The position numbers were made by a program, and so were the translations under genes. The notes below the pieces were generated by a model. The model did not search any database. It saw only the letters and a program-made list of their open reading frames with translations, and had not been told where the DNA came from. DNA of 64,000 nt from JAFARE01 sp963777285 (GTDB taxonomy: Bacteria; Chloroflexota; Dormibacteria; Aeolococcales; Aeolococcaceae): assembly GCA_963777285.1 (NCBI GenBank), contig CAVZPR010000002.1:1178001-1242000 (forward strand), read 5' to 3'. Shown piece after piece: positions 49,824-58,837 of this stretch; the first letter of the stretch is position 1; the number at the start of each line of letters is the position of its first letter.

Positions 49824-51388
49824 GCGCGCCGCGCAGGAGGCGGGCGCCGCGGAGGTGCACGACCGCGACGACGTGCTGCGCCGCCGCGCGGCGGCGCTCG
49901 CCGGCGGCCCCGAGCGGCACCGCCGCAAGGTGGCCGAGCAGGGCAAGCTCATGCCGCGAGAGCGCATCGCGCGTCTCTGTCGACGCGAACACCGAGTTCG
50001 TCGAAGACGCGCTCTTCGCCAACAACAGCGACCCCGAGCTTCCTGCCGACGGCGTGATCACCGGCATCGGGGTGATGCACGGCAGGGCCTGCGCGGTCAT
50101 GGCCAACGACCCCACGGTGAAGGCGGGCTCCTGGGGTGCCCGCACAGTGGAAAAGATCGTGCGCATCCAGGAGACCGCAGAACGTCTGCAGATGCCCCTG
50201 GTCTACCTCGTCGACTCCGCGGGAGCGCGCATCACCGACCAGGTGGCGATGTTCCCCGGCAGGCGCCACGCGGGGCGGATCTTCCACATGCAGGTGCGCC
50301 TCTCCGGCCAGGTGCCCCAGGTCTGTGTGCTCTTCGGCCCCAGTGCCGCCGGCGGCGCCTACATTCCCGCGTTCTGCGACGTGGTGATCATGGTCGAGGG
50401 CAACGCGTCGATGTACCTGGGCTCTCCGCGCATGGCCGAGGTGGTCGTCGGCGAGAAGGTGACGCTGGAGGAGATGGGCGGCGCGCGAATGCACTGCACG
50501 GTGAGCGGCTGCGGCGATGTTCTCGTCAAGGACGACGACGAGGGCATCGCCGCGGCACGCGCCTACATGAGCTACATGCCACAGTCGTGCGCGGAGGCGC
50601 CGCCCGGCGCGGCGGCGGCGAACGTCGCATCCGGCACGGCCGACATCGACTCCGTCATTCCCGCCGAGCCCGCGCGCGGCTACGACGTCATGGACATCGT
50701 GCGGGGCCTCGTCGACGATGGCACCTTCTTCGAGATCAAGCGTCTGTTCGCACGCGAGATCGTGTGTGGTTTCGCGCGCATCGATGGTCGCGCCATCGGG
50801 CTGGTCGCGTCACAGCCGCGCTTCAAGGGCGGCGTGCTCTTCGTGGACTCGGCGGACAAGGCGGCACGCTTCATCACTTGCTGCGATTCCTTCAACATCC
50901 CGCTTCTCTTCCTCGCCGACGTGCCGGGCTTCATGATCGGCACCGCCGTCGAACGCCAGGGCATCATCCGCCACGGCGCCAAGATGATCTCCGCGCTCGC
51001 GCAGGCAGAAGTGCCGAAGGTGTGCGTGGTGATGCGCAAGGCATACGGCGCAGGGCTCTACGCGATGAACGGCCCTGCCTTCGACCCCGACTGCACGCTG
51101 GCGCTGCCGTCGGCGCAGATCGCCGTCATGGGCCCGGAGGCGGCGGTCAACGCCGTCTACTACAACAAGATCCAGGAGCTTCCCGAGTCGGAGCGCGCCG
51201 CGTATGTGCGCGCGTTGCAGGACGAGTACCGCGAGGACATCGACATCTTCCGGCTCGCGTCAGAGCTCATCGTCGACGCGATCGTGCCCCCGAGCGAGCT
51301 GCGCGCCGAGCTGATCCGGCGTTTCGCGGCGTACGAGAGCCGGCGGCGCGACGACGCCGTGCGGCATCACGCCGTGCCCCCGATGTGA
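49816..51388 (+). CDS. Acyl-CoA carboxylase beta (carboxyltransferase) subunit, one +1 frameshift
   Basis: The TTG start at 49816 overlaps the lyase stop. After about 54 codons (KLMPRERIARL) one extra base near 49978 shifts the frame; from there to the stop it is intact (ANTEFVEDALF, GSWGARTVEKI, GPSAAGGAYIPAFCDVVIM, GGARMHCTVSG). The gene is full length if corrected (about 520 residues). The carboxyltransferase uses a biotinyl-carrier subunit, absent here. Adjacent HMG-CoA lyase suggests methylcrotonyl-CoA (leucine) carboxylase. The largest single open frame starts at 50054. Confidence 0.85.
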
Positions 51389-51395
51389 CGGTGGC

Positions 51396-51617
51396 CTAGC
51401 CGAGAACGCTGCGCCGCGGCCGGAAAAGGAGAGCGCCGGCGAGGAAGACGAGCGTGAGCACGCCGAAGATGAGCGCGTGCTTGTGATGGACGCCGTAGCT
51501 GCCCGCGAAGAGGCTGGTCTGCTGCGTCCAATAGAAGATGGTCGCGATCGCGCACACGAGCGCGAGCAGCAGGCAGATGATCATGATCCACGGGGAACGC
51601 CTGCTGGATGCGGTCAC
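51396..51617 (-). CDS. Small two-TM membrane protein
   Basis: 73 residues from GTG 51617, preceded by AGGAG. Two TM helices (IMIICLLLALVCAIATIFYW and HALIFGVLTLVFLAGALLF) and short charged ends. Unknown function. Convergent with the carboxylase gene. Confidence 0.6.
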   Translation of the reverse strand: MTASSRRSPWIMIICLLLALVCAIATIFYWTQQTSLFAGSYGVHHKHALIFGVLTLVFLAGALLFRPRRSVLG

Positions 51618-51719
51618 TCGCTGCACTCCTGATTGGTCGCTGCGGGCGCACACAGTACGCTCTGTTGCCGGCGCGCTGCAGCATCGCGTCGCCGACGGCA
51701 GCGCCTAAGCTCAACCGCG

Positions 51720-52349
51720 GTGTTCAACCTCTCCAGCGCGATCGACAGTTTCGGATACCTGGCGATCGCGCTGTTCGTCGGCGTGGAGAGCCTCGGGGTC
51801 CCGCTTCCCGGCGAGACCGTGCTGATCACCGCCGCGGCATACGCCGGCGCCACGGGCAGGTTGAGCATCGTGCTGGTGATCGCGGTGGCCGCCGCGGCCG
51901 CGATCACGGGCGGCGCCGCCGGCTTCGGCATCGGCTGGTACGGCGGCTACGAGCTGCTGCGCCGCTACGGCCGCTACATCCGTCTCGACGAGGCGCGCCT
52001 GAAGGTCGGCCGCTACATCTTCATGCGCCGCGGCGGCGCGGTCGTGTTCTTCGGCCGGTTCGTGGCCATCCTGCGCACCTACGCCGCGTTCCTGGCAGGC
52101 ACGAACCGCATGCCCTGGCGGCGCTTCCTCGTCTTCAACGCGTTGGGCGGTGCTGCCTGGGCGGTGGCGTGGGGCGTGACGGCGTATCTGCTCGGCGCTC
52201 AGATCGAGCGCCTCGACCGCCCCTTCCAGATCGGCTTCGGCGTCGCCGCGGCGCTGGCCGTCGTGGTCACCATCCTCTTCGTCCGCTCCCACGCCAGGCG
52301 CCTCGAGGCCGAGGCGGAGGCGGCGTATCCCGGACCGCTGGAACCCTGA
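51720..52349 (+). CDS. DedA family membrane protein
   Basis: 209 residues. DedA/SNARE-associated motif: GVESLGVPLPGETVLITAAAYAGA, the FGIGWYGGYELLRRYGRYIRL region and VVFFGRFVAILRTYAAFLAGTNRMPWRRFLVFNALGG. Such proteins translocate undecaprenyl phosphate or other lipids. TAAGCT eight bases upstream of GTG 51720 suggests leaderless transcription. Confidence 0.88.
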   Translation: MFNLSSAIDSFGYLAIALFVGVESLGVPLPGETVLITAAAYAGATGRLSIVLVIAVAAAAAITGGAAGFGIGWYGGYELLRRYGRYIRLDEARLKVGRYIFMRRGGAVVFFGRFVAILRTYAAFLAGTNRMPWRRFLVFNALGGAAWAVAWGVTAYLLGAQIERLDRPFQIGFGVAAALAVVVTILFVRSHARRLEAEAEAAYPGPLEP

Positions 52350-52355
52350 CGCGCT

Positions 52356-53033
52356 TCAGAAGGGCGGGGCGGTGGGCGCCGCGCCACCCGGCACCGTGGT
52401 GCCGGACGAGGGGGCCGACACGAGCGTGGCGCGCCACACCAGCCGGTCGTAGTCCTGCCACCAGGGGTCGCAGGTGATCATGGTCAGGTCGTAGCCCGAG
52501 GTCGGGGTCAGCTGGCTCACCTGGGATGGCGGCATGTCCCAGCGCTGCGTCACCTGGTACACGTAGGTGCGGCAGGCGCGGTCCTCGATCGTGATCTTGT
52601 CGCCGACGACCATCTGGTCGATGTGCTCGTAGTCGGGCTCGCGGTGGAACGCGATGATCACGTTGCCCTGCTGACCCGGAGCCGGCGTGCCGTGGTAGTG
52701 GACCATCGAGCGGGAATCGAGCAGGGCCCACGTGCCGTCACCGGCGACGCCGGCGTAGTGGTCCTGCGAGGGCGAGTCGAAGCGCACCAGCGCGAAGTCC
52801 GTCGGCGAGCTGGAGCCGCACGTGGTCTTGCCCGCATCGCGGGCCCCGCCGGTGACGGGGCCGACCAGCGCCTGCGAACCGCCGTTGTTCCAGGCCTGCA
52901 GCGCGTTCTGGTCAGCGGTGCCGCGGTGCGCCGCCGAGAGCAGCGGCACCGCGATCAGCGCGGTTCCCGCGCCGATGAGCGCGATGCCGGCCACGAGCAG
53001 CAGGACCCAGAGCTTGCGAACGCGTCGAATCAC
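52356..53033 (-). CDS. Class D/E-like sortase
   Basis: 225 residues: N-terminal TM anchor (KLWVLLLVAGIALIGAGTALIAVPL) and a sortase domain with His in NVIIAFHREPDY, catalytic Cys in LTMITCDPW and Arg in YDRLVWRATLV. It transpeptidates LPxTG-like proteins to the cell wall; no cognate substrate is in the window. TATTGT (53046-53041) lies seven bases before GTG 53033, so the upstream GTG at 53042 is unlikely. Confidence 0.85.
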   Translation of the reverse strand: MIRRVRKLWVLLLVAGIALIGAGTALIAVPLLSAAHRGTADQNALQAWNNGGSQALVGPVTGGARDAGKTTCGSSSPTDFALVRFDSPSQDHYAGVAGDGTWALLDSRSMVHYHGTPAPGQQGNVIIAFHREPDYEHIDQMVVGDKITIEDRACRTYVYQVTQRWDMPPSQVSQLTPTSGYDLTMITCDPWWQDYDRLVWRATLVSAPSSGTTVPGGAAPTAPPF

Positions 53034-53098
53034 GCCATACACAATACCCCTGCCCGGGAGCGGGCTTGGTCCGGCTGCGGCGACGCGCCTGCGGCGGG

Positions 53099-53380
53099 CT
53101 AGTGGCGTCTGGGGTTGCGGGGGCGCTTGCGGCCGTACGCCACGCCCTCGGCCACGGGGTCGAAGGGCGCCGCCGGGCCGCCCGAGGCGGGCACGATGCC
53201 CTCGCCCTGAACGAACACCTTGCGTGAGCCGACGTCGATGAGATACGAGAGCGCCTTGCCACCGGCTCCGTCCGGCAGCACCTGCACGTCTGCGACGGTC
53301 CCGGTGCGGCGGCTGCCGCCGTAGGGAAAGCTGACCCGGGTCCCGACCGCGATGACCTCGCCCTGACCCTCAGGGCTCAT
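53099..53380 (-). CDS. Small beta-rich protein, coupled to the zinc-ribbon gene
   Basis: 93 residues: MSPEGQGEVIAVGTRVSFPYGG, then TGTVADVQVLPD and SYLIDVGSRKVFVQGEGIVPA, SH3-like in appearance. The ATG overlaps the zinc-ribbon stop (ATGA, 53380-53377). Unknown function. The basic C-terminus (GRKRPRNPRRH) could bind nucleic acid. Confidence 0.6.
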   Translation of the reverse strand: MSPEGQGEVIAVGTRVSFPYGGSRRTGTVADVQVLPDGAGGKALSYLIDVGSRKVFVQGEGIVPASGGPAAPFDPVAEGVAYGRKRPRNPRRH

Positions 53381-53700
53381 CGAGGAGCGGCGCGGAAGCA
53401 GTCGCTGCAGTAGACCGGCTTGTCCCCGCGAGGCTGGAACGGAACGCGCGCGATACCGCCGCAGCCGGCGCACGGCACCTCGTACATCTGGCGCTGCCCA
53501 CCGGCGCGGTTGTAGCCGCCGCCGCCGCCACCGCCGCCATAGCCACTGCCCGCTCCGCTGGCGCGGCGCGCGGCTCTGCAGCTGGGGCACCGAGACGGCG
53601 GGTTCGCCAACCCACGGGAGGCGTAGAACTCCTGCTCGCCCTCAGTCCAAATGAAATCGACGCCGCAATCGCGGCAACGCAAGGTCTGGTCTACCGACAC
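53377..53700 (-). CDS. Zinc-ribbon and CxxC-x17-CxxC domain protein
   Basis: 107 residues. The N-terminal zinc ribbon (LRCRDCGVDFIWTEGEQEFY, RCPSCRAARR) is followed by a Gly-rich linker and a C-terminal CAGC...CSDC with exactly 17 residues between, the CxxC-x17-CxxC module. Such proteins are common in actinobacteria and Chloroflexota and uncharacterised; nucleic-acid or metal binding is assumed. GGAGGA lies eight bases upstream of GTG 53700. Confidence 0.82.
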   Translation of the reverse strand: MSVDQTLRCRDCGVDFIWTEGEQEFYASRGLANPPSRCPSCRAARRASGAGSGYGGGGGGGGYNRAGGQRQMYEVPCAGCGGIARVPFQPRGDKPVYCSDCFRAAPR

Positions 53701-54073
53701 GCGCCTAGTCCTCCGTCCGGCGCGTTGAAGGGCGCCCGGGGTGTGTGATACGTAGCGGTAACACTACACGGTGAAGGGGCGCGTCCACCAGCGCTGCGCG
53801 GACAGTGCCGCAATTGCGACACCGCTGGTCAGCCCGTGCACGCATTGGATGAGCGGCGGGAGGACGGCAGATCTCGGCAAATGAGGTCTGGGGTAAGGGG
53901 CAGGGGAATCCGCGACCGCGCCCCCCCACGCGCTCGCTCGCAAGCCTACTCTCTCGCGGCCCCATGTTGTGTGGCGGGATGCGCCTGCTGCTACGATCCT
54001 GCCGACCCCGGACAGGAGCAGGTCGTCGCTGCACAGGGCGGCGCGATGGCTGCCGGTGGGGTGGAGGTACGCG
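53701..54073. other. Intergenic region between zinc-ribbon gene and metK
   Basis: 373 bases without a supported gene. On the plus strand TACGAT (53992-53997) is a plausible -10, giving a metK leader of about 70 bases with a CGACC/GGTCG stem. I found no match to a SAM or SAH riboswitch core. On the minus strand the promoter of the zinc-ribbon gene should lie near 53740-53770. The 53800-53960 part shows no structure that I can identify. Confidence 0.4.
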
Positions 54074-55261
54074 ATGCACCGTGCGCATCACAGGCTGTTC
54101 ACGTCGGAGTCCGTCACCGAGGGACATCCCGACAAGGTCGCGGATCAGATCAGCGATGCGGTGCTGGACTCGGTGCTGAGCAAGGATCCACTGGGTCGCG
54201 TTGCGTGCGAGACCGCGCTGTCGACGGGCACCGTCGTCGTGTTCGGAGAGATCAGCACCGAGGCGTACGTCGACATTCCCGGCATCGTCCGCCAGGCGAT
54301 CCGCGACATCGGCTACACGCGCGCGAAGTATGGGTTCGACTACGAGTCGTGCGGCGTGCTCGTCGGCATCGACGAGCAGTCGCCCGACATCGCGCAGGGA
54401 GTTGTCACGGGCGGCGCCGGCGACCAGGGAATGATGTTCGGCTTCGCCTGCGACGAGACCCCTGAGCTGATGCCCGCGCCGATCCAGCTTGCGCATCAGC
54501 TGGCGCGGCGGCTGTCGACGTGCCGGCGCGACGGCACGCTGCGCTGGGCGCGACCGGACGGAAAGACACAGGTCACGGTCGAGTACGACGACAGCGGCAG
54601 GCCGCGACGCGTCGACACGGTGCTGATCAGCGTGCAGCACGCCGAGGATGTGTCGCACGAGCACATCTTCGAAGAGGTGCAGCGCCACGTCGTCGAGAAG
54701 GTGATCCCTGCGGGATGGCTCGACGAAGACACCAAGCGCTACGTCAACCCCACGGGGCGCTTCGTCGTCGGCGGCCCGATTGCGGATGCGGGGCTGACCG
54801 GACGCAAGATCATCGTCGACACGTACGGCGGCTACGCACGTCATGGCGGCGGATGCTTCAGTGGCAAGGACCCCACCAAGGTGGACCGCAGCGCGGCGTA
54901 CGGCGCGCGCTGGGCCGCGAAGAACGTGGTCGCGGCGGGCCTGGCGGCGCGCTGCGAGATCCAGGTCGCGTACGCGATCGGCGTGGCCAAGCCGGTGTCG
55001 GTTGCGGTGGAGACATTCGGCACCGAGCGCGTGCCGGTCACGCGCATCGAGGAGCTGCTCGACGAGTACATCGACCTCTCGCCGTTCGGCATCATCAGCG
55101 CGCTGGAGCTGCGCCGCCCCATCTACCGGCAGGTGGCCGCCTTCGGGCACTTCGGCCGCAGCGACCTCGACCTGCCCTGGGAGCAGGTGACGCTGGCCGA
55201 GAGCTTCGCCCGCGAGGCGGGCACCGAGCCGCTCCACACGCAGCCGGCCCCCGCCGGCTGA
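54074..55261 (+). CDS. metK: S-adenosylmethionine synthase
   Basis: 395 residues, full length. FTSESVTEGHPDKVADQISDA, GGAGDQGMMFGFACDET and GGGCFSGKDPTKVDRSAAY are the three diagnostic MetK motifs. It makes SAM from methionine and ATP in the cytoplasm. GGAGGT lies seven bases before ATG 54074. The downstream GTG of manC follows after 16 bases, so they are probably co-transcribed. Confidence 0.97.
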   Translation: MHRAHHRLFTSESVTEGHPDKVADQISDAVLDSVLSKDPLGRVACETALSTGTVVVFGEISTEAYVDIPGIVRQAIRDIGYTRAKYGFDYESCGVLVGIDEQSPDIAQGVVTGGAGDQGMMFGFACDETPELMPAPIQLAHQLARRLSTCRRDGTLRWARPDGKTQVTVEYDDSGRPRRVDTVLISVQHAEDVSHEHIFEEVQRHVVEKVIPAGWLDEDTKRYVNPTGRFVVGGPIADAGLTGRKIIVDTYGGYARHGGGCFSGKDPTKVDRSAAYGARWAAKNVVAAGLAARCEIQVAYAIGVAKPVSVAVETFGTERVPVTRIEELLDEYIDLSPFGIISALELRRPIYRQVAAFGHFGRSDLDLPWEQVTLAESFAREAGTEPLHTQPAPAG

Positions 55262-55277
55262 CGCCCGGCGCCGCGCC

Positions 55278-56417
55278 GTGGGCCTCCACGTCCTCGTCCT
55301 CGCCGGCGGCAGCGGCACCCGGCTGTGGCCGCTCAGCCGCGCATCGCTGCCCAAGCACCTGCTGCCGCTCGCCCCGGGCGGCGCGACGCTGCTGGCGGCG
55401 ACGCTGGAGCGGGTGCGCGACCTCGGCGACGCGGTGCACGTGGTCACGACCCAGCCGCAGGCGGCCGCCTGCCGCGAGGCGCTGGCCGCGGCCGGCGCCG
55501 ACCCCGCGGCGGTCATCGCCGAGCCGGTGGCGCGGGGCACGGGACCCGCGCTGGGGCTGGCAGTGGCCACGATCGCTCGGGACGACCCCGGCGCGCTGAT
55601 CGCGTCGGTGCATGCCGACCACCGTGTCGCGGACCCGGCGGCCTACCGGGCCGCGGTGCTGGCGTCGGCGGGATGGGCACGAGCCACCGCCGGGCTGGCC
55701 ACCGTCGGCCTGCTGCCCTCGTGGGCGGCGACCGGATTCGGCTACGTGGAGCTGGACGGTCCGCCGCCGGCGCCCTGGTCGCCGCCGCGTGCCGGCGTGC
55801 CGGCCCCGCTCGACGCGGCCGCGCGGGCGCTTCCGGCGTACACGGCGGCGGGCTTCACCGAGAAGCCGGACGCTGAGACCGCCGCCGCATTCGTCGCCGG
55901 CGGGCGCCACCTGTGGAACCTGGGCTTGTTCGCCTGGCCGGCCGGCGTGTTCCTCGAGGAGATGCACCGGGCCGCCCCCGAGGCGGCGGCGGGCGTGGAC
56001 CGCGTCGTCGCCCTCCGTGCCGGGGGCGACGATGGCGCGGCGGCTGAGGCCTACGCCTCGCTGCAGACGGCCGCCGTGGAGCCGATGGTGCTCGAACGTG
56101 GCGCCCGGCTGACGATCGTCCGCGCCTCGTTCGGCTGGTCGGACCTGGGCTCCTGGGCCGACCTGCACGCCGCCCGGTTGGAGAGCGGCGAGGCGGATGC
56201 GCACGGCAACGTGGTCGAGGGCGACGCCATCCTCGCCGACTCCACGGGGTGCACCGTCGAGGCCCGTGGCGGGCGATTGGTAGCCGTGCTCGGTGCGGCG
56301 GGCCTCGTGGTGGTCGACACGCCCGACTCGCTCCTGGTCGTGCCCCAGGAACGGTCGCAGCAGGTCAAGGAGCTGGTCGACCGGCTCCGCGAGGAGGGCC
56401 GCGCCGGCCTGCTCTGA
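55278..56417 (+). CDS. manC: Mannose-1-phosphate guanylyltransferase
   Basis: 379 residues. Nucleotidyltransferase motif LAGGSGTRLWPLSRASLPKHLLPL, ASVHADHRV and FGWSDLGSWADL; the C-terminal beta-helix is short. It makes GDP-mannose from mannose-1-phosphate and GTP. A separate cupin at 58407 could supply the isomerase function. The region from about 140-190 is Pro-rich and divergent. Confidence 0.88.
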   Translation: MGLHVLVLAGGSGTRLWPLSRASLPKHLLPLAPGGATLLAATLERVRDLGDAVHVVTTQPQAAACREALAAAGADPAAVIAEPVARGTGPALGLAVATIARDDPGALIASVHADHRVADPAAYRAAVLASAGWARATAGLATVGLLPSWAATGFGYVELDGPPPAPWSPPRAGVPAPLDAAARALPAYTAAGFTEKPDAETAAAFVAGGRHLWNLGLFAWPAGVFLEEMHRAAPEAAAGVDRVVALRAGGDDGAAAEAYASLQTAAVEPMVLERGARLTIVRASFGWSDLGSWADLHAARLESGEADAHGNVVEGDAILADSTGCTVEARGGRLVAVLGAAGLVVVDTPDSLLVVPQERSQQVKELVDRLREEGRAGLL

Positions 56418-56420
56418 GGC

Positions 56421-56876
56421 TCAGGACGTCGGCGTCGGTGAAGCGGCCGTGTTCACCTCGATGGTGGCGGCCGCGATCGTCCCGATCGGCGCCGGTCCGG
56501 TGAGCTCGATGGCGGTGGAGGCGCCCGGCGCCACCTCGACCTGGCCACCGACGGCGTCGCCGATCACGCGGTGCGACGAGTCGAAGAGCGAGGCGCGCAG
56601 CGCCAGGGTCTGTGAGGCTCCGGCGGTCGACCGCACGTTGAGCCTGACCACCAGGGAGCCGCTGTCGTCGAGCTGGAACGTCACGCTCGAGGGATCGACC
56701 TGGGCCAGGGCGCTGCCGGTCTGGCGGATCTGCACGGGCGGCGAGGTGAGCGCGCCGGTGGCGGGGGCTTCAGGAAGGCGCACCGTGTCGCCGCATGCGG
56801 CGAGGGCGACGGCGGCGAGAGCTCCCGCCAGAACCGGCAGCGCCGGCCGCCAGCCCCTCCCGCGGACCCGCGTCAT
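56421..56876 (-). CDS. Small secreted lipoprotein
   Basis: 151 residues: signal peptide and lipobox (VLAGALAAVALAACGD), then an immunoglobulin-like beta-sandwich (VTFQLDDSGSLVVRLNVRS, TLALRASLFDSS). Unknown function. TATGGT (56888-56883) six bases upstream of ATG 56876 fixes the start. It lies antisense between manC and the mutase. Confidence 0.7.
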   Translation of the reverse strand: MTRVRGRGWRPALPVLAGALAAVALAACGDTVRLPEAPATGALTSPPVQIRQTGSALAQVDPSSVTFQLDDSGSLVVRLNVRSTAGASQTLALRASLFDSSHRVIGDAVGGQVEVAPGASTAIELTGPAPIGTIAAATIEVNTAASPTPTS

Positions 56877-56952
56877 GCGCGAACCATAGCAGCGCGAACC
56901 GTGCGTCGCCCGCGGCGGTTGTGCGTGAACCGCGTGCGTAGAATGGGCGCCC

Positions 56953-58410
56953 ATGGCACCCGCGGCGATCAGGTTCGGCACCGACGGGTGGCGTGCGGTG
57001 GTCGCCGACGACTTCACCTACGAGAACGTGCGGGCGGTCGCGCAGGGCGTCGCCTGGTACGTCGGCGACGACTCGCGGCCGCTGGTGGTGGGCCATGATT
57101 CCCGTTACTGCGCCGAGCTCTTCGCGCGCGAGGTGGCGCGCGTGCTGGTGGCCAACGGACGCCACGTCGTGCTGCTCAACCGCGTCACCCCGACGCCCGC
57201 CGTCTCGTACACGATCATCACGCAGAAGGCAGCGGGTGCAGTTGTGGTCACTGCAAGCCACAACTCGGCGGAGTTCAACGGCATCAAGTACAAGCCGGAT
57301 TTCGGCGGGTCGGCGCCTCCAGAGGTGGTCGCCGAGATCGAGAAGCACGCCGCCCGCGCGGGACGCGATGGCGTCGTGGCCGTCTCCTACGAGGAAGCCG
57401 AGCGCAGCGGGCTGCTGCGCCACCTGGATCCGATCCCCGACTACCTGGAGCAGCTGGGGCGCATGGTCGACCTGGACGGCCTGCGCGCCGCGCGGCTTCA
57501 CGTGCTGCACGAGGCCATGTACGGCGCCGGCGCCGGCCTGCTGTCCCGCGCGCTGCAGGGCGGCGCCACGGTGGTCGACGAGCTGCACGGCGACCGCAAC
57601 CCCGGCTTCGGCGGCATGCATCCCGAGCCCATCGACAAGCACATGCCCGAGGCGATGGAGCGGATGCGCCGCGGCGGCTACGACGTGGGCATCGCCAACG
57701 ACGGCGACGCCGACCGCGTCGGTGTCATCGACGAGCACGGCGTCTACGTGAACCAGCTTCAGGTCATGGCGCTGTTCACCCTGTACCTGCTGGAAAAGCG
57801 CGGCGAGCGCGGTGACATCGTGCGCTCGCTGACGGAGTCGAGCATGATCGACGCACTGGGCGAGCGATTCGGCGTGCCGGTGCACGAGATGCCCGTCGGC
57901 TTCAAGTACATCGGCACCAAGATGATGGAGACCAACGCACTCCTCGGCGGTGAGGAGTCCGGAGGTTTCGCCTTTCGCGGCCACATCCCCGAGCGCGACG
58001 GCATTCTCGCCGGGCTGATGGTGGTCAACATGATCGTCGACTACGGGATGCCGCTGTCGCGCATCCTCGCCCACCTGGAGGAGATGGTCGGTCCGCACGC
58101 GTACGACCGCCACGACATTCGCTTCCCGCGCGCCGGTTACGACGAGCGCAAGGAGCGCGTCTACTCCGAGATGAAGCAGCGCACGCCGGACACGCTCGCC
58201 GGCGCCCGGGTCACGCGGGTGCGCGACGACGACGGGTTCAAGTTCTTCCTCGAGGACGGCTCCTGGGTGCTGATGCGCATGAGCGGCACGGAACCTCTGA
58301 TGCGCGTGTACAGCGAGGCGCCGAGCCCGGAGCGGGTCGCCCAGCTGATCACCGCGCTCGAGCAGGTCTGTGGGGCCGAGGAACGCGAGCCCGCGGCGGC
58401 CGGCGGATGA
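56953..58410 (+). CDS. Phosphomannomutase/phosphoglucomutase
   Basis: 485 residues. Catalytic Ser loop VTASHNSAEFNGIK, Mg loop IANDGDADRVGV, sugar loop GEESGGFAF and phosphate loop RMSGTEPLMRVYSE are all present. It interconverts hexose-6- and hexose-1-phosphates, feeding manC. TAGAAT (56939-56944) lies eight bases before ATG 56953, leaderless. Confidence 0.93.
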   Translation: MAPAAIRFGTDGWRAVVADDFTYENVRAVAQGVAWYVGDDSRPLVVGHDSRYCAELFAREVARVLVANGRHVVLLNRVTPTPAVSYTIITQKAAGAVVVTASHNSAEFNGIKYKPDFGGSAPPEVVAEIEKHAARAGRDGVVAVSYEEAERSGLLRHLDPIPDYLEQLGRMVDLDGLRAARLHVLHEAMYGAGAGLLSRALQGGATVVDELHGDRNPGFGGMHPEPIDKHMPEAMERMRRGGYDVGIANDGDADRVGVIDEHGVYVNQLQVMALFTLYLLEKRGERGDIVRSLTESSMIDALGERFGVPVHEMPVGFKYIGTKMMETNALLGGEESGGFAFRGHIPERDGILAGLMVVNMIVDYGMPLSRILAHLEEMVGPHAYDRHDIRFPRAGYDERKERVYSEMKQRTPDTLAGARVTRVRDDDGFKFFLEDGSWVLMRMSGTEPLMRVYSEAPSPERVAQLITALEQVCGAEEREPAAAGG

Positions 58411-58805
58411 GCGAGGTGGTCGCCGGCCGTGACCTGCAGCCGGCCGGGAGCGGACGCGTGGACAAGCCCTGGGGGTACGAGCTGCGCTGGGCGATCACCG
58501 ATCGCTACCTGGGCAAGCTGATCCACATCGCCAGGGGGCACCGCCTCAGCCTGCAGTACCACGTGCAAAAGGACGAGAGCATCTTCGTCGTCTCCGGACA
58601 GCTGGAGCTGGTGCTCGAGGACGACAGCGGCGAGGTGCGCACCCACCGGTTGGGAGCGGGCATGAGCGCGCGGGTGCGTCCGGGCCGGCGGCACCGCTTT
58701 GTCGCCGTCGAGGACACGGAGCTCTTCGAGGTCTCGTCCCCGGAGATCGACGACGTCGTGCGCCTCGAGGACGCGTACGGCCGGGAGGGAACGAGCGCAC
58801 CCTAG
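58407..58805 (+). CDS. Cupin, mannose-6-phosphate isomerase type II-like
   Basis: 132 residues. KPWGYELRWAITDRYLGKLI, LSLQYHVQKDESIFVVSGQLEL and RPGRRHRFVAVEDTELFEVSSP match the C-terminal cupin of type II mannose-6-phosphate isomerases. It could complete mannose-6-P formation in this locus. ATGA overlap with the mutase. Confidence 0.85.
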   Translation: MSEVVAGRDLQPAGSGRVDKPWGYELRWAITDRYLGKLIHIARGHRLSLQYHVQKDESIFVVSGQLELVLEDDSGEVRTHRLGAGMSARVRPGRRHRFVAVEDTELFEVSSPEIDDVVRLEDAYGREGTSAP

Positions 58806-58837
58806 GGTCGTTTGTCCACTCTTTCCACAGGTGCAGC

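Noticed and set aside
53990..54073. SAM riboswitch before metK
   Set aside because: I could not align the conserved core of SAM-I, SAM-II, SAM-IV or SAH classes; only a simple stem is visible.
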